A stretch of DNA of 64,000 nt from Lichenifustis flavocetrariae. GTDB taxonomy: Bacteria; Pseudomonadota; Alphaproteobacteria; Rhizobiales; Beijerinckiaceae. The notes beneath the pieces were generated by a model, which was not told where the DNA came from, ran no database searches, and was given only the letters and a program-made list of their open reading frames with translations. A program made the translations under genes and the position numbers. Positions 1-8,666 of the stretch are shown here, piece after piece; position 1 is the first letter of the stretch; the number at the start of each line of letters is the position of its first letter. The stretch is from assembly GCF_026130545.1 (NCBI RefSeq), contig NZ_JAMOIM010000021.1, positions 1-64,000 on the forward strand, read 5' to 3'.

Positions 1-27
1 GTCTCGACACCCAATTCATACGCTATT

Positions 28-474
28 TCAGCAGGTTGCGCCACATCCGCCTACCCACGCTGCATAATCCGGGCTAGGGAACGCAATCGTCTCGCCATTG
101 CCGTCAATCAGCCTGTAGTCATGAAAGACGAAGTTCACGTCCTCGCGTACAAAGCATCTGGAGACAACGTCCAGTTTGTCTTCGTCCCAAACGTCATCCT
201 GGTCACAGAACGCGATTAGGTCGCCGCTGCAATGCTGGGCGCATCGCATGAAATTGGCCCGATAGCCTAGGCGGCCTTCAATCCCCAGAAGGACTGTTTT
301 GAATGGCGCGCTCGTAGCGAATTCACGCACGATGTCGAGCGTTCTGTCCGTCGATCCATCATCGGCAACGACCAATTCGTCCGGCAGGCGCGACTGCCTG
401 GCCAAGCTTTCAAGCTGTTCACGAAGGAAGCGCTCGCCGTTGTAGGTCGCGAGCGCGACCGATATGCTCGTCAT
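28..474 (-). CDS. short family-2 glycosyltransferase, probably truncated
   Basis: This is a GT-A fold sugar transferase for extracellular polysaccharide, 148 residues. An N-terminal nucleotide-binding stretch (ALATYNGERFL, about residues 6-16), DDGSTD (about 39-44) and an acidic FCDQDDVW motif (about 90-97) are clear. The family is usually near 300 residues; here the protein stops about 50 residues after the acidic motif, so the acceptor-binding half is missing. All three frames of this strand hit a stop between about 22 and 55, so a single frameshift does not restore length. The ATG at 474 overlaps the acyltransferase stop as ATGA; an in-frame ATG at 498 would overlap further. An ATG at 19 could begin the next gene off the left edge. 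It may be a degenerate gene or a one-domain variant. Confidence 0.7.
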   Translation of the reverse strand: MTSISVALATYNGERFLREQLESLARQSRLPDELVVADDGSTDRTLDIVREFATSAPFKTVLLGIEGRLGYRANFMRCAQHCSGDLIAFCDQDDVWDEDKLDVVSRCFVREDVNFVFHDYRLIDGNGETIAFPSPDYAAWVGGCGATC

Positions 475-1604
475 GCCGGCCGCTGTCTCCGAAGCCAAAA
501 TCGTGTTTTGCCCTGAATCGCTCGTAGCAGAGCGGCGCGTACTCTGCCGCGCGCGGGCGCTTCTATGACCCTATAGGTGAAGAACGACAGAACCACGGTT
601 CCAAGCAGCACAGCCACGGTCGCAACCCAGCCGTGCAGGGGAGCCAGAAGGCCAGATCGGGTCGCGGCATCGTAGATCGGTACGTGCAGCAGATAGATCG
701 AGAAGCTGCAGCGTCCGAGCACTGCTGCTGCCGGATTGGCCAATAATGCGGACGCAAACCGCGTCTCGAACGAGAAAGCAAGGGGCAGAAAGGCTGCAAG
801 GAGGATACGTGGGAGATTTCCGTAGAAGCTTGCGAAGGCCGGGTCGACCTGCCGATCGAAGTGTGTTTCTCCGAGAAGCATTTGGCTCAGACCCGGTGCT
901 AAGAATATCACCAGGATTGCGAAGGCAAGCGCGTGGACGGTGACGAGCACAAATTGGGGAAAATGGTTAACGAGGCGGCGGCGTAGCAGGGCCGCCAGCA
1001 TACCGAACGCGAAAATGTGGAACTTCGACGCCACGAAGACGCCAGGCCAGCGATGGATGTTGGCGAGGCTCAGGCCGGCCAATACGAGCACCACAGCCGC
1101 GAAGATCGCGTCGTGCTGCAGGCGGCCACGGATAAGCCAGAGCCCGATAAACACGGCATAGAATTGAACCTCTGGACCGATGGACCAGAACACCGATGTG
1201 CTTCCGTTAAAGGTAAGTAAGCGGACGAGTTGCACCGGCGTGACCGTATAGGCGAAATCCGGGTCCCACCAATGGATCGCGAAGGCCGCGAGCACAACGA
1301 GGTAGTAGATCGGCACTATGCGGGCCAACCGCGCCGCGCTATAGGCCTCTACCCGGATGCGCGTCGGCGGCGTGACGAGGTAGAGCTCACCCATCAGGAA
1401 ACCCGAGAGGGCAAAGAAGATCAACACGCCGCAATGGCTAGCGCCGCCGTCGACGAAGGACGGTAGTCCGAAGTCCCCGGCGTGGCCGAGCACCACCATG
1501 ACGGCCGCAAGACCGCGCAGCCCGTCGAGGCAAGGCATGTGGTCGCGGGATTGACCGCGAAGAGGCTCAGCCGGACGCGCGATCGTCTTATCGCGCGGGC
1601 TCAC
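471..1604 (-). CDS. OafA-type acyltransferase family 3 membrane protein
   Basis: Integral-membrane acyltransferase of 377 residues, predicted to O-acylate a sugar of the exported polysaccharide at the inner membrane. Hallmarks of the family are DGLRGLAAVMVVLGH near residues 27-41 (with the conserved His), FFALSGFLMGELY near 63-75 and SIYLLHVP toward the C terminus, separated by about ten hydrophobic segments. There is no added SGNH domain, so it resembles the membrane-only subfamily. The start is GTG, overlapping the stop of the upstream tyrosine-kinase gene as GTGA, and its own stop overlaps the glycosyltransferase start, so the three genes look translationally coupled. The acyl donor and target sugar cannot be read from sequence. 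Confidence 0.9.
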   Translation of the reverse strand: MSPRDKTIARPAEPLRGQSRDHMPCLDGLRGLAAVMVVLGHAGDFGLPSFVDGGASHCGVLIFFALSGFLMGELYLVTPPTRIRVEAYSAARLARIVPIYYLVVLAAFAIHWWDPDFAYTVTPVQLVRLLTFNGSTSVFWSIGPEVQFYAVFIGLWLIRGRLQHDAIFAAVVLVLAGLSLANIHRWPGVFVASKFHIFAFGMLAALLRRRLVNHFPQFVLVTVHALAFAILVIFLAPGLSQMLLGETHFDRQVDPAFASFYGNLPRILLAAFLPLAFSFETRFASALLANPAAAVLGRCSFSIYLLHVPIYDAATRSGLLAPLHGWVATVAVLLGTVVLSFFTYRVIEAPARGRVRAALLRAIQGKTRFWLRRQRPA

Positions 1605-3832
1605 GACATATACCCATATTTCTTGTAGTACTTCTTATTGTACCCCGCGCCCCTGTGCCGATCATAGCGCCCTAGGACCGACAGATCCGCTTTGTTCAGC
1701 ACGATCCCCAGAGTCGCGTCATAGATCTCGCGTGAGTCCTTGAGGACGGTTTCGACGACGTCGATCTTCGTCGAGCCCCATTCGACGACGTAGACGTAGG
1801 AATCGATAAAATGCGTGGTCGCGCGCGCGTCGACCACAGGGGCGAGGGGGGAGAGGTCGACCACGATATAATCGTAGTGGTTTCGTGCGGCGGCGAAGAA
1901 GGCGCGCATGCTTTCCGAGCCGAGGATCTCGTTGGTGTGGAGCAGCTTGGGGGCGGCACCGGCGGGCAGGAAATCCAGTTGCGACCCCTCGTCGACGCGG
2001 ATCAGTTCGGCAAGGTTGCGGCGTCCGGCCACGACGTCGATGAGACCGCCGGCCGCGTCGGGCGCGAAGAGGCGCGAGAGGGACGGGCTGCGCAGGTCCG
2101 CATCCACCAGCAGAACACGGCTGCCCGCGTGGGCGATGAGGTGCGCGAAATTCGCCGAAATCGTCGACTTGCCTTCGTTCGGCAGCGTGGAGGTGACGCC
2201 GATCACCTGATGGCTCTTACCGACATTGGCGACGTCGACCGCGATCTTGATCGACCGCAAGCCTTCGGCGAAAGCCGAGAAGGGCTCGTCGATCACGTGC
2301 CGGTAGAGTGAATCTGTGGCGGCAACGATCCGCCGGGAGCCTCGGTCAACGGAGGCCGGACTTGCGGCGCTCGCCAGAAGTAGGGATTTCGACCGCTTCA
2401 CTTTCGGGAGCGTAGCGATGCAGCCGAGAGCCACCTGTTTCTCCACCTGACCCGCCGAGCGGAACACGCCATCCATGAGTTCCCGCAAGGCAGCGATGCC
2501 GAAACTCAGGAGCAGGCCTCCGGCCAGGGCGGCGCCAAGTGTTCCCGTCTTGTTGGGTTTGCTGGGCAGATAGGGACGTGTGGCAGGCGTGATGAGCCTG
2601 GCCTCGGTGGCGGGATAGGATTCCTGCTGCACGGCATCCATGTAGCGCTGCAGGAAGTTATCATAGAGCGTGCGGGAGGATTGCGCCGCGCTCTGCAACT
2701 CACGGAGCCGAACCAGCGACTGGTTGGTGCTTTCCGAGACCGTCACACTGCTTGTGAGGTTCGCGGTCAGCGCGGCTTCGCGGGCCTGGGCCACGACATA
2801 GTCGCTGCGGGCTCCTTCGGCGACTTTCTTCATCTCGTCGGTGATGCTTCGCTGCATGCCGGCGATCTGATCCTGAATGTTAAGCGTCGCCTGGTGTTTG
2901 GCACCGTAGCGGGTCGCGAAAAGCTGCTGCCGGGCCTGCAGGTCGAGGATCTGTTGACGCAGCCGCACGATGATTTCGTTGTGGAGGGCTTCGGTCGTGG
3001 ACGCGTCCGGCACCGCCTGTTTCATCACATCGTTGATGCGGTCGAGGCGCGCCTTGGCCTCTGCCGTGGCCGCCCGGGCGCTGGCGAGTTGGCTGCTCGC
3101 CTCCGACATCTGCTGTTCGTTCATCAATCGACCGTCGGCCGCCACGATATTGTTCTTGGCCTTGAAATCGGCCACAGCCTTTTCGGCGCCACTGGATTGG
3201 ACGCCGAGTTCGTTCAACCGGTCCTGCAGCCACACGCTCGCCCGACGGGTGGCCTGAAACTTGGCGTCGAGCTGATCGCTCACATAAGCATCGACGGTCG
3301 CGTTGGCGACACGGGCCGCCTTCTCGGGATCATGGGATTGAAAGCCGATCATCACGGCATAGGTGGCAGGCACCCGGCTGACCACGAGGCTATTGGCCAC
3401 GGCTTTGGTCGCGATAGCCTGCGCCTGCTCGTCTGAAAGTCCCTCGCGCGAGCGGACAAATTCAGGGTCGTTCTGCAATTGGAGGCTCTTGACCACCGCC
3501 GTCGCGATGGCGTCCGATCGCAATACTTCGAGCTGCGTTTGAATCGCGACGGCATCTTCGGGCTGATCGCTGTTGGCCGATTGTTGCTGAAACGCATGCA
3601 CCTTGAGCACGTCGAGCACCATCGTGGCCTGAGCCACATAAACGGGCGGCGTCACGACGAGATAGGCGACGCCGCAGCCGAGGAGCAGCGCCGGCAGCAG
3701 GACGAACAACGGCCAGTGCCGCCGCACCAGCCCCAACATCGCCTGGAACGCGTCGACCACCGAGCCTGCGTCGAAATCGCGATGCGGCTCATAGGCGAGA
3801 CTCTGAACCGAGCCCTTGCTCGTTTGAAGCAT
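1601..3832 (-). CDS. polysaccharide co-polymerase / BY-type tyrosine autokinase (Wzc/ExoP family)
   Basis: Inner-membrane chain-length regulator fused to a bacterial tyrosine kinase, 743 residues. An N-terminal Wzz domain starts with a membrane segment near residues 40-60, continues as a long Gln/Ala-rich periplasmic coiled coil and ends with a second membrane segment near 430-450. The cytoplasmic kinase carries Walker A TLPNEGKST (about 549-557), Walker A-prime VLLVDADLR (about 573-581) and Walker B IVVDLSP (about 656-662). The last 21 residues hold six tyrosines, the usual autophosphorylation cluster. In the Wza-Wzc system the kinase cycle controls polymer length and export, and wza lies upstream in the same orientation. 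ATG at 3832 is preferred over TTG one codon earlier. Confidence 0.93.
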   Translation of the reverse strand: MLQTSKGSVQSLAYEPHRDFDAGSVVDAFQAMLGLVRRHWPLFVLLPALLLGCGVAYLVVTPPVYVAQATMVLDVLKVHAFQQQSANSDQPEDAVAIQTQLEVLRSDAIATAVVKSLQLQNDPEFVRSREGLSDEQAQAIATKAVANSLVVSRVPATYAVMIGFQSHDPEKAARVANATVDAYVSDQLDAKFQATRRASVWLQDRLNELGVQSSGAEKAVADFKAKNNIVAADGRLMNEQQMSEASSQLASARAATAEAKARLDRINDVMKQAVPDASTTEALHNEIIVRLRQQILDLQARQQLFATRYGAKHQATLNIQDQIAGMQRSITDEMKKVAEGARSDYVVAQAREAALTANLTSSVTVSESTNQSLVRLRELQSAAQSSRTLYDNFLQRYMDAVQQESYPATEARLITPATRPYLPSKPNKTGTLGAALAGGLLLSFGIAALRELMDGVFRSAGQVEKQVALGCIATLPKVKRSKSLLLASAASPASVDRGSRRIVAATDSLYRHVIDEPFSAFAEGLRSIKIAVDVANVGKSHQVIGVTSTLPNEGKSTISANFAHLIAHAGSRVLLVDADLRSPSLSRLFAPDAAGGLIDVVAGRRNLAELIRVDEGSQLDFLPAGAAPKLLHTNEILGSESMRAFFAAARNHYDYIVVDLSPLAPVVDARATTHFIDSYVYVVEWGSTKIDVVETVLKDSREIYDATLGIVLNKADLSVLGRYDRHRGAGYNKKYYKKYGYMS

Positions 3833-3931
3833 CAAGCAGTCTTTCCCGCTGCTTCAAGCAAACTTGGGCGGCCTGCGTAGGCACGAAGCGACGCGTTCTT
3901 GCTGACAGCCGGAGTCCGCGGGAGATTAGGG

Positions 3932-4171
3932 TCAGTCGCGCGCATGGAGAACCACCGCACATCGATCTTCTGTCACGCTCCGCAGGCCGCGTTTTGTTCG
4001 AACATGCCGCAAGACCAGACATTCGGGCTCGGCGCCGACATAGCCCGTCGGATAAGGCTCGCCCCAGAACGGCAGCAGGCGGTTTTCCTCAGCGCTCGCG
4101 GGCGCCGCGTGCACGAGAGCCGCAACGCTCAAAACCACTGCGCAGAGTATGGAGACACGACGAACCTTCAT
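3932..4171 (-). CDS. small secreted two-cysteine protein in the polysaccharide locus
   Basis: Unrecognised protein of 79 residues. Residues 1-27 form a Sec signal peptide (basic MKVRR, a hydrophobic core, an APASA cleavage site). The mature part is about 52 residues, with aromatic and Pro/Gly-rich sequence followed by two cysteines 16 residues apart around the Arg-rich stretch VRTKRGLRSV, which could close a disulfide in the periplasm. ATG at 4171 has GAGGAG six bases upstream. An in-frame ATG at 4189 overlaps the preceding glycosyltransferase stop as ATGA, so either start couples it to that gene. Its place between a glycosyltransferase and the Wzc-like kinase suggests a role in polysaccharide assembly, but that is inference only. 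Confidence 0.75.
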   Translation of the reverse strand: MKVRRVSILCAVVLSVAALVHAAPASAEENRLLPFWGEPYPTGYVGAEPECLVLRHVRTKRGLRSVTEDRCAVVLHARD

Positions 4172-4185
4172 GGGAATCTCCTCAC

Positions 4186-5337
4186 TCATGACAGCGGGGC
4201 TGCGGTGACCGTCGGCGCATTCGCGCGGCGGTCCAGAGCCGCCGTATAGGCGCGATGCATGATGTCCGCCGCTGCATCCCAGGAATAGCGATCGACCGAA
4301 GCGAGTGCGGTCGCCCGCATTTCCGCTGAACGATCCAGCAGGCTGAGGTGTTGCGCCTCGATCGAGGCCGCGGCTGCGGGTGCGGCGTCAAAATCGGTCA
4401 ACAATCCCAGACCGGCATCCCCGATCAGCTTGGCGAACGGCGGGATGCGGCTGAGAACCGGGACCAGCCCGGCCGACAGGCCCTCGACGATGCTGATGCC
4501 GAAGCCTTCGTGCCGCGATGCCGAGACGATATAGCTTGCATGGCCGATGGCGGCGGCGATCTCGTTATCGCTTGGGCTATCCAAAATGGTCACGGCATCG
4601 GTCATTGCATGAGACCGCGCGCCCTCCCGGAGTTCGGCCGTCGTCACGTCCCACGGGCGGCCCGCGATGATCAGTGACCATGACGGGTCGATCTTCCGCA
4701 ACGCGCAGAGCACAGGAAAGAGCGCTGCGAGATTCTTGTTAGACGAAAAGCGCCCGATGTAGAGCAGAGTCCGGATGGGGCGCCGGCTGCCGCGGTCCCG
4801 CCATTTCTGGAAGTCGACGCCATTGGCGGCCAGCATGAGTTTGCGGGCCGCGATGGGCCGAAAAAGATCGAGGTCACTGTCGCTCGAGGCGAAGATGGTA
4901 CGATAGGCGTGCGCCGATGTACGGGTGGCGGTTTGAAAAAAGGCGCGCTTGAGCTGCTGCGCGAACGCCGTGTGGAAGAATCCGCCATGGGTCGAGGCGA
5001 CCAAAGGCCTCCGGTGGATCCAACGGGTCGCGGCGAGAAAGTCAAAGAAGAAGTCGATTCCGTGAACATGGACGATGTCGGCATCGCCGATCCGCGACAG
5101 AACCGCAGGGGCCACCGGATACCGGAAAGACCCGCGAAACGGGATCCGTCGGACCTCCACACCTTGGACCGCGGCGAGACCGGGCAAACGCTCTGGTCCT
5201 CCGTTCGCAATCCTGTCCAAAGTCACGACAGCCGTCTCGACACCCCGCTTTTGGAGCGTCAGGCAAAGCTTCAGGACAGCCTCTTCGAGGCCGCCGATCG
5301 AGGGCGCAAACTGACGAACGACATGGATCACCTTCAT
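4186..5337 (-). CDS. family-4 glycosyltransferase (GT-B fold)
   Basis: Retaining sugar transferase of 383 residues for polysaccharide repeat-unit assembly on the cytoplasmic face of the membrane. The N-terminal Rossmann domain has GGLEEAVLKL (about residues 14-23), and the C-terminal nucleotide-sugar domain has LYIGRFSSNKN (about 194-204) and the E-x7-E signature in EGFGISIVE (about 280-288). The frame is open upstream of 5337, but that stretch lies inside the WecG-like gene; the ATG at 5337 overlaps the WecG stop as ATGA and begins a typical MKVIHVVRQFAPSIGG N terminus. It is followed by the small secreted protein gene, again with a 4-bp overlap if the upstream ATG is used. Donor sugar unknown. 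Confidence 0.92.
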   Translation of the reverse strand: MKVIHVVRQFAPSIGGLEEAVLKLCLTLQKRGVETAVVTLDRIANGGPERLPGLAAVQGVEVRRIPFRGSFRYPVAPAVLSRIGDADIVHVHGIDFFFDFLAATRWIHRRPLVASTHGGFFHTAFAQQLKRAFFQTATRTSAHAYRTIFASSDSDLDLFRPIAARKLMLAANGVDFQKWRDRGSRRPIRTLLYIGRFSSNKNLAALFPVLCALRKIDPSWSLIIAGRPWDVTTAELREGARSHAMTDAVTILDSPSDNEIAAAIGHASYIVSASRHEGFGISIVEGLSAGLVPVLSRIPPFAKLIGDAGLGLLTDFDAAPAAAASIEAQHLSLLDRSAEMRATALASVDRYSWDAAADIMHRAYTAALDRRANAPTVTAAPLS

Positions 5338-6089
5338 GATCCGGTCCATTCCCTGGGTTGAACAGGCGACGGTGCGACAAAGACGAGCGAAAAGAAGTGG
5401 ATCACGCCGACCGTGTATCGCCGCAACAGCCGCTTGGGTTCGATAGCGACGCGGTAGACCCATTCGAGCCGCAAGCGCCTGATGAGAGCTGGCGCGCGCC
5501 GCCGCTTCCCGGTCATCCAATCGAACAGGGCACCGACGCCGAAGATAAGTTTCGCGTCGAGGCGGTCCCAATGTTGGAGCACCCATTGTTCCTGCAGAGG
5601 ATTGCCGAGCCCGACCAACAAGATGTCAGGCGAGGCGGCGGCGATTTCCTTTAAGACCTCATCTTCCCGCTCCCAGACGGAAAAGCCGTCACAATAGCCG
5701 GCGACGCGGCAGCCGGGATTGTTCGCGATCCGCGCGGCGGCGGCCGCAACGACCTCCGGCGTGCTGCCAATCAGGTAAACCGAAGCGGTTCCGCGCAGCC
5801 TCTCTAAAAAGCGTGGCACGAAATCTGTGCCGTTCATGTTCTCGCGAAAGCCTCGACCGAAGCGCAGGAAAGCCGCGATCTGCATGCCGATACCATCGTT
5901 GACGAGAAGATAACTTTCCTTGTTCGAGAGTCCGCAACCTAGATCTTGGCAGGAGGTGACGAAGTGATGGTTCACGAACCCGATGGCGATCTTGCGATTG
6001 GCCCGCATGCGTGTCTGGAGAAAGCGGATGAGCAAGTCGGTCCGTGTGCTCCGAACCCGGAAACCGCCCAGCAGAAAAGACCCGATCAC
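5334..6089 (-). CDS. WecG/TagA/CpsF family glycosyltransferase
   Basis: Enzyme of the GT26 family, 251 residues, which transfers an N-acetylmannosamine-type or related sugar onto a lipid-linked intermediate at the inner membrane. Family motifs visible are NDGIGM (about 83-88), YLIGSTPEVV (about 118-127) and LLVGLGNPLQEQWV (about 174-187). The start is GTG at 6089, with a G-rich tract (GGGGGG) just upstream. The C-terminal stretch LRLEWVYRVAIEPKRLLRR is the usual membrane-associating tail. It heads the run of overlapping polysaccharide genes, with 364 bp to wza. Confidence 0.92.
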   Translation of the reverse strand: MIGSFLLGGFRVRSTRTDLLIRFLQTRMRANRKIAIGFVNHHFVTSCQDLGCGLSNKESYLLVNDGIGMQIAAFLRFGRGFRENMNGTDFVPRFLERLRGTASVYLIGSTPEVVAAAAARIANNPGCRVAGYCDGFSVWEREDEVLKEIAAASPDILLVGLGNPLQEQWVLQHWDRLDAKLIFGVGALFDWMTGKRRRAPALIRRLRLEWVYRVAIEPKRLLRRYTVGVIHFFSLVFVAPSPVQPREWTGS

Positions 6090-6453
6090 GGGGCCGCCCC
6101 CCGAAGGACGCTGGGAAGGACAAAACCATCAGACGCCCTTCCTGCCACGATTGGTGTGCGAGGCTGCCTGCTTCGGCTGGGTTCCTTGATGCAAACGGTC
6201 CTGCGACAAGTCTGCGCCATTGCGCCTCTCCCGTGGATCAGCGCGCGCAGAAGGGTAGCCGCAAGACGAGCGACGTCCTTCAGTACTGACGCACTGTCAA
6301 AAAAGTCCGGTGTATTCAGCTGCGGGAAAGATCTGACAGAGAGGCTCTGCTATTCAGATCTTTCAAAATTGGCCCCGTGGAAGGTTATCTGATCGTTGAA
6401 CTCGACTAATGACCCTCGATTGTCGATCTTTGCCTGATAAGACGAGCAGTGAC
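6090..6453. other. intergenic region between the wza-like and wecG-like genes
   Basis: A gene-free stretch of 364 bases. It contains a compound hairpin (6327-6363, listed separately) and, on the minus strand near 6293-6298, a TTGACA hexamer preceded by a T run that could be a -35 element for the wecG operon, although no good -10 sits at the right distance. Short open frames crossing it have no start signals or family features and are not called. Confidence 0.6.
6327..6363 (-). terminator. perfect compound inverted repeat downstream of wza
   Basis: AAAGATCTGA (6327-6336) is matched exactly by TCAGATCTTT (6354-6363), and inside it CAGAG (6337-6341) pairs with CTCTG (6345-6349). The folded RNA would have a 10-bp outer and a 5-bp inner stem. 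It lies 91 bases past the wza stop codon. No run of T follows directly, so it is either a weak or factor-assisted terminator, an RNA-stability element, or a DNA operator for the wecG operon. Confidence 0.5.
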
Positions 6454-7641
6454 TCAGTTTGATCGGATTGCGGCGCGAACCGCATAGCCGGTCGTGACCG
6501 CGTAACCGGCGTTGGCCGCCGTATTGGTGAAGAGGCTGAGCAGCGACAGGAACTTGCTGATCTCCACTTCCTTGGCATTGGCGATAAAGAGAACGTCCTG
6601 GTTGCGAACCATGAACTTGGTGGCCAGGAAGTAACCCGATGGATCCGCAAGGCTGATCTGGAAGATCACCGGCACTGTCGGGCCCGTGAAACCTGAAACA
6701 TTCGCGCCGAGCATCGCCGCGACATCTCTGGGTTCCTGCCGGTAGAGGAACACCGAGGCAGCATCGGCCTGGGTGTCTACAAGACCTCCAGCCTTAGCGA
6801 CCGCCTCGGCCAGATTGATCCGCCACGCATCAAAGGGAAATTCCCCCTGCTGCCCGGATGCACCGAACGCGATGAACTTCTGCTGCTCGCGGTAGACATA
6901 GATCCGGTCTCCCGGCTGAATGTAGATGTTGTTCGCTGCATTCATGATGAGGTTTTCGAATGGAACGGTCGCGCGACGTCCGCCGCGATCAAGAACCACC
7001 CAAGTCTCGTATCCCTGGCCGCGAATGCCACCGGCCCGCGTCAAGGCATCTGTGATGCGATCACCCGCACCGGAGGCGGCAGCGGCGAAACGCTGTGGCG
7101 AATTCACCTCGCCCATGACGGATACGAGGCTCGTCCGCTGCGAGGTCACGGAGACGACAACCTGAGGGTCGATGGCGCGATTCTTGATGCGCGAAATGAT
7201 CGCGTTCTGAACTTGAACCGTCGTATGGCCAGCGGCGCGGATGATGCCTCCGTAGGGCATGGTGATATTGCCGTCGTTGTCGATTGTCTGTTCTGGCAAC
7301 TGCACGAAGTTGCCAGGTCGGACCCCGGCCTCGGCCGGGATGTACAGTCCGCCGGCTGCGGCCTCGAACACCGTGACGCCAACGACGTCGCCAATGCCGA
7401 GAACCAGATTGGCCGGGGGACGCCCATCTGTGAAAACACCTGCAAGCCCCTTGGGCTCATTCTGCTCAAGCACGGCAACGGTGTTCGCCGTTACCGGAAC
7501 GAGGTGGTAAGGCACCACCGACGAGTCGCGGCTCTCGATTGCAGCAGATGTCGGACCTGCCACTGGCAGGGACGAACAGCCTGTACAATCGAGTGCCACA
7601 GCCGTGATCAGAATCCAGACGCAACGCTTCTGAACCAGCAT
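6454..7641 (-). CDS. Wza-type outer-membrane polysaccharide export lipoprotein
   Basis: Outer-membrane exporter of 395 residues that would form the translocon through which polysaccharide leaves the cell. The N terminus is a lipoprotein-like signal, with candidate acylated Cys in LDCTGCSS (about 18-25). A Poly_export domain follows (LVLGIGDVVGVTVFEA, then ITMPYGGIIRAAGHT, about 80-150), then SLBB-type repeats (VSVMGEVNSPQRF, then IYIQPGDRIYVYREQQ; RINLAEAVAKAGGL). The C-terminal hydrophobic stretch (about 365-390) matches the amphipathic outer-membrane helix position. It is transcribed toward the wecG, glycosyltransferase and tyrosine-kinase genes; its partner Wzc-type kinase is at 1601-3832. 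A 17-bp palindrome lies upstream. Confidence 0.93.
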   Translation of the reverse strand: MLVQKRCVWILITAVALDCTGCSSLPVAGPTSAAIESRDSSVVPYHLVPVTANTVAVLEQNEPKGLAGVFTDGRPPANLVLGIGDVVGVTVFEAAAGGLYIPAEAGVRPGNFVQLPEQTIDNDGNITMPYGGIIRAAGHTTVQVQNAIISRIKNRAIDPQVVVSVTSQRTSLVSVMGEVNSPQRFAAAASGAGDRITDALTRAGGIRGQGYETWVVLDRGGRRATVPFENLIMNAANNIYIQPGDRIYVYREQQKFIAFGASGQQGEFPFDAWRINLAEAVAKAGGLVDTQADAASVFLYRQEPRDVAAMLGANVSGFTGPTVPVIFQISLADPSGYFLATKFMVRNQDVLFIANAKEVEISKFLSLLSLFTNTAANAGYAVTTGYAVRAAIRSN

Positions 7642-7693
7642 GAAAGCCCTTTGCCGAAACTCAACGAATGATCCTCGTTGCCAATAGAAGCGT

Positions 7694-7710
7694 TAGAACT
7701 CTCTGTTCTA
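7694..7710. promoter_or_regulatory. 17-bp palindrome upstream of wza
   Basis: TAGAAC (7694-7699) and GTTCTA (7705-7710) form a perfect inverted repeat around TCTCT, centred about 61 bases upstream of the wza ATG. The size and symmetry fit a dimeric repressor or activator site for the polysaccharide locus. The regulator is unknown. Confidence 0.45.
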
Positions 7711-7853
7711 TTCACGCACAGGTTGCAATGTGAATCAACGTAAATTTTCGGTTATGGTGCGATGCACAAGCGCGTGGCCGGGTTTCGCCGGGACCGAAAT
7801 CAGGACGTTGACAAGAGGAAATTAGGCTGGAGCGGTCTTTGGCGAGTGCAGGC

Positions 7854-8666
7854 CTAAAGGAACCGCCGGGTGTCTTCTTCCAACACCAGGCAGGTCAGGC
7901 GGCCGGTCGCATAGGCTCCGGTGTCGATATTCACCCGGTTGGCGGTCACGTCTGGGTCTTTGACGGGTGTGTGACCGTGCACGACGAACTTATCGAAACG
8001 GCGCGTGCTTTTGAGAAATGCGTCACGAATCCAGAGCAGATCCCGCTCGGTCTGCGAATCGAGCGGCCGGCCCGGATTGATCCCCGCATGGGCGAAGAGG
8101 TAATCCCCCTCCTGATGCGAGGTTTGCAACGATTCGAAGAAAGCGCGATGGCTGTCCGGCATTGCAACCTGCAGTGCGTCTGCGAGGCTATAGCAGTCTT
8201 GGTCAGTCGGCTGCAGCGGCGGCACCAGTCCGTAGGACAGCAAGGTCGGGTAGCCGCCCATCGATTTCCAGAAAGGGAGAACCAGCGGCTGCCATAGGAA
8301 GTCGATCAGGATGGCCTCGTGATTTCCTTTAAGGAACACGGTCGGCACAATGCTGGAGAGCGTCGACAGGCGGTCCAAGACCCCAAAGCTGTTCGGCCCG
8401 CGATCGATATAGTCGCCTAAAAACACGAACAGGAGATCGGCGATCGGATCGGCCGCAAGGTCCGACGTGATGCGGTGCAGCACGCCGTCCAGGAGGTCGA
8501 GCCGACCGTGAATGTCACCGACGCAGTAGAGCCGCTGGCCGCGCGCGAGGGCGGGCCAGGTTTGACGGCGTGGCGAGGGCGGGTCGACGTCCAAAGTCCT
8601 TCCTGACGGTCGCGACGGGGCCGCATCATTGTCGACCAGGCCGTATGACCCAAGCCATCCCAGCAT
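7854..8666 (-). CDS. PPP-family metallophosphoesterase
   Basis: Protein of 270 residues with the full metal-binding set of PPP phosphatases: GDIHGR (about 50-55), GDYIDRGP (about 84-91), GNHE (about 116-119) and HGHT (about 234-237). These ligate a dinuclear metal centre. Bacterial relatives include serine/threonine protein phosphatases and diadenosine tetraphosphatases; the sequence alone does not separate them. The first 35 residues are Pro/Arg/Asp-rich and probably disordered. It stands alone between the wza promoter region and the divergent HNH gene. Adjacency to a tyrosine-kinase-regulated polysaccharide locus is noted but is not evidence of function. Confidence 0.85.
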   Translation of the reverse strand: MLGWLGSYGLVDNDAAPSRPSGRTLDVDPPSPRRQTWPALARGQRLYCVGDIHGRLDLLDGVLHRITSDLAADPIADLLFVFLGDYIDRGPNSFGVLDRLSTLSSIVPTVFLKGNHEAILIDFLWQPLVLPFWKSMGGYPTLLSYGLVPPLQPTDQDCYSLADALQVAMPDSHRAFFESLQTSHQEGDYLFAHAGINPGRPLDSQTERDLLWIRDAFLKSTRRFDKFVVHGHTPVKDPDVTANRVNIDTGAYATGRLTCLVLEEDTRRFL

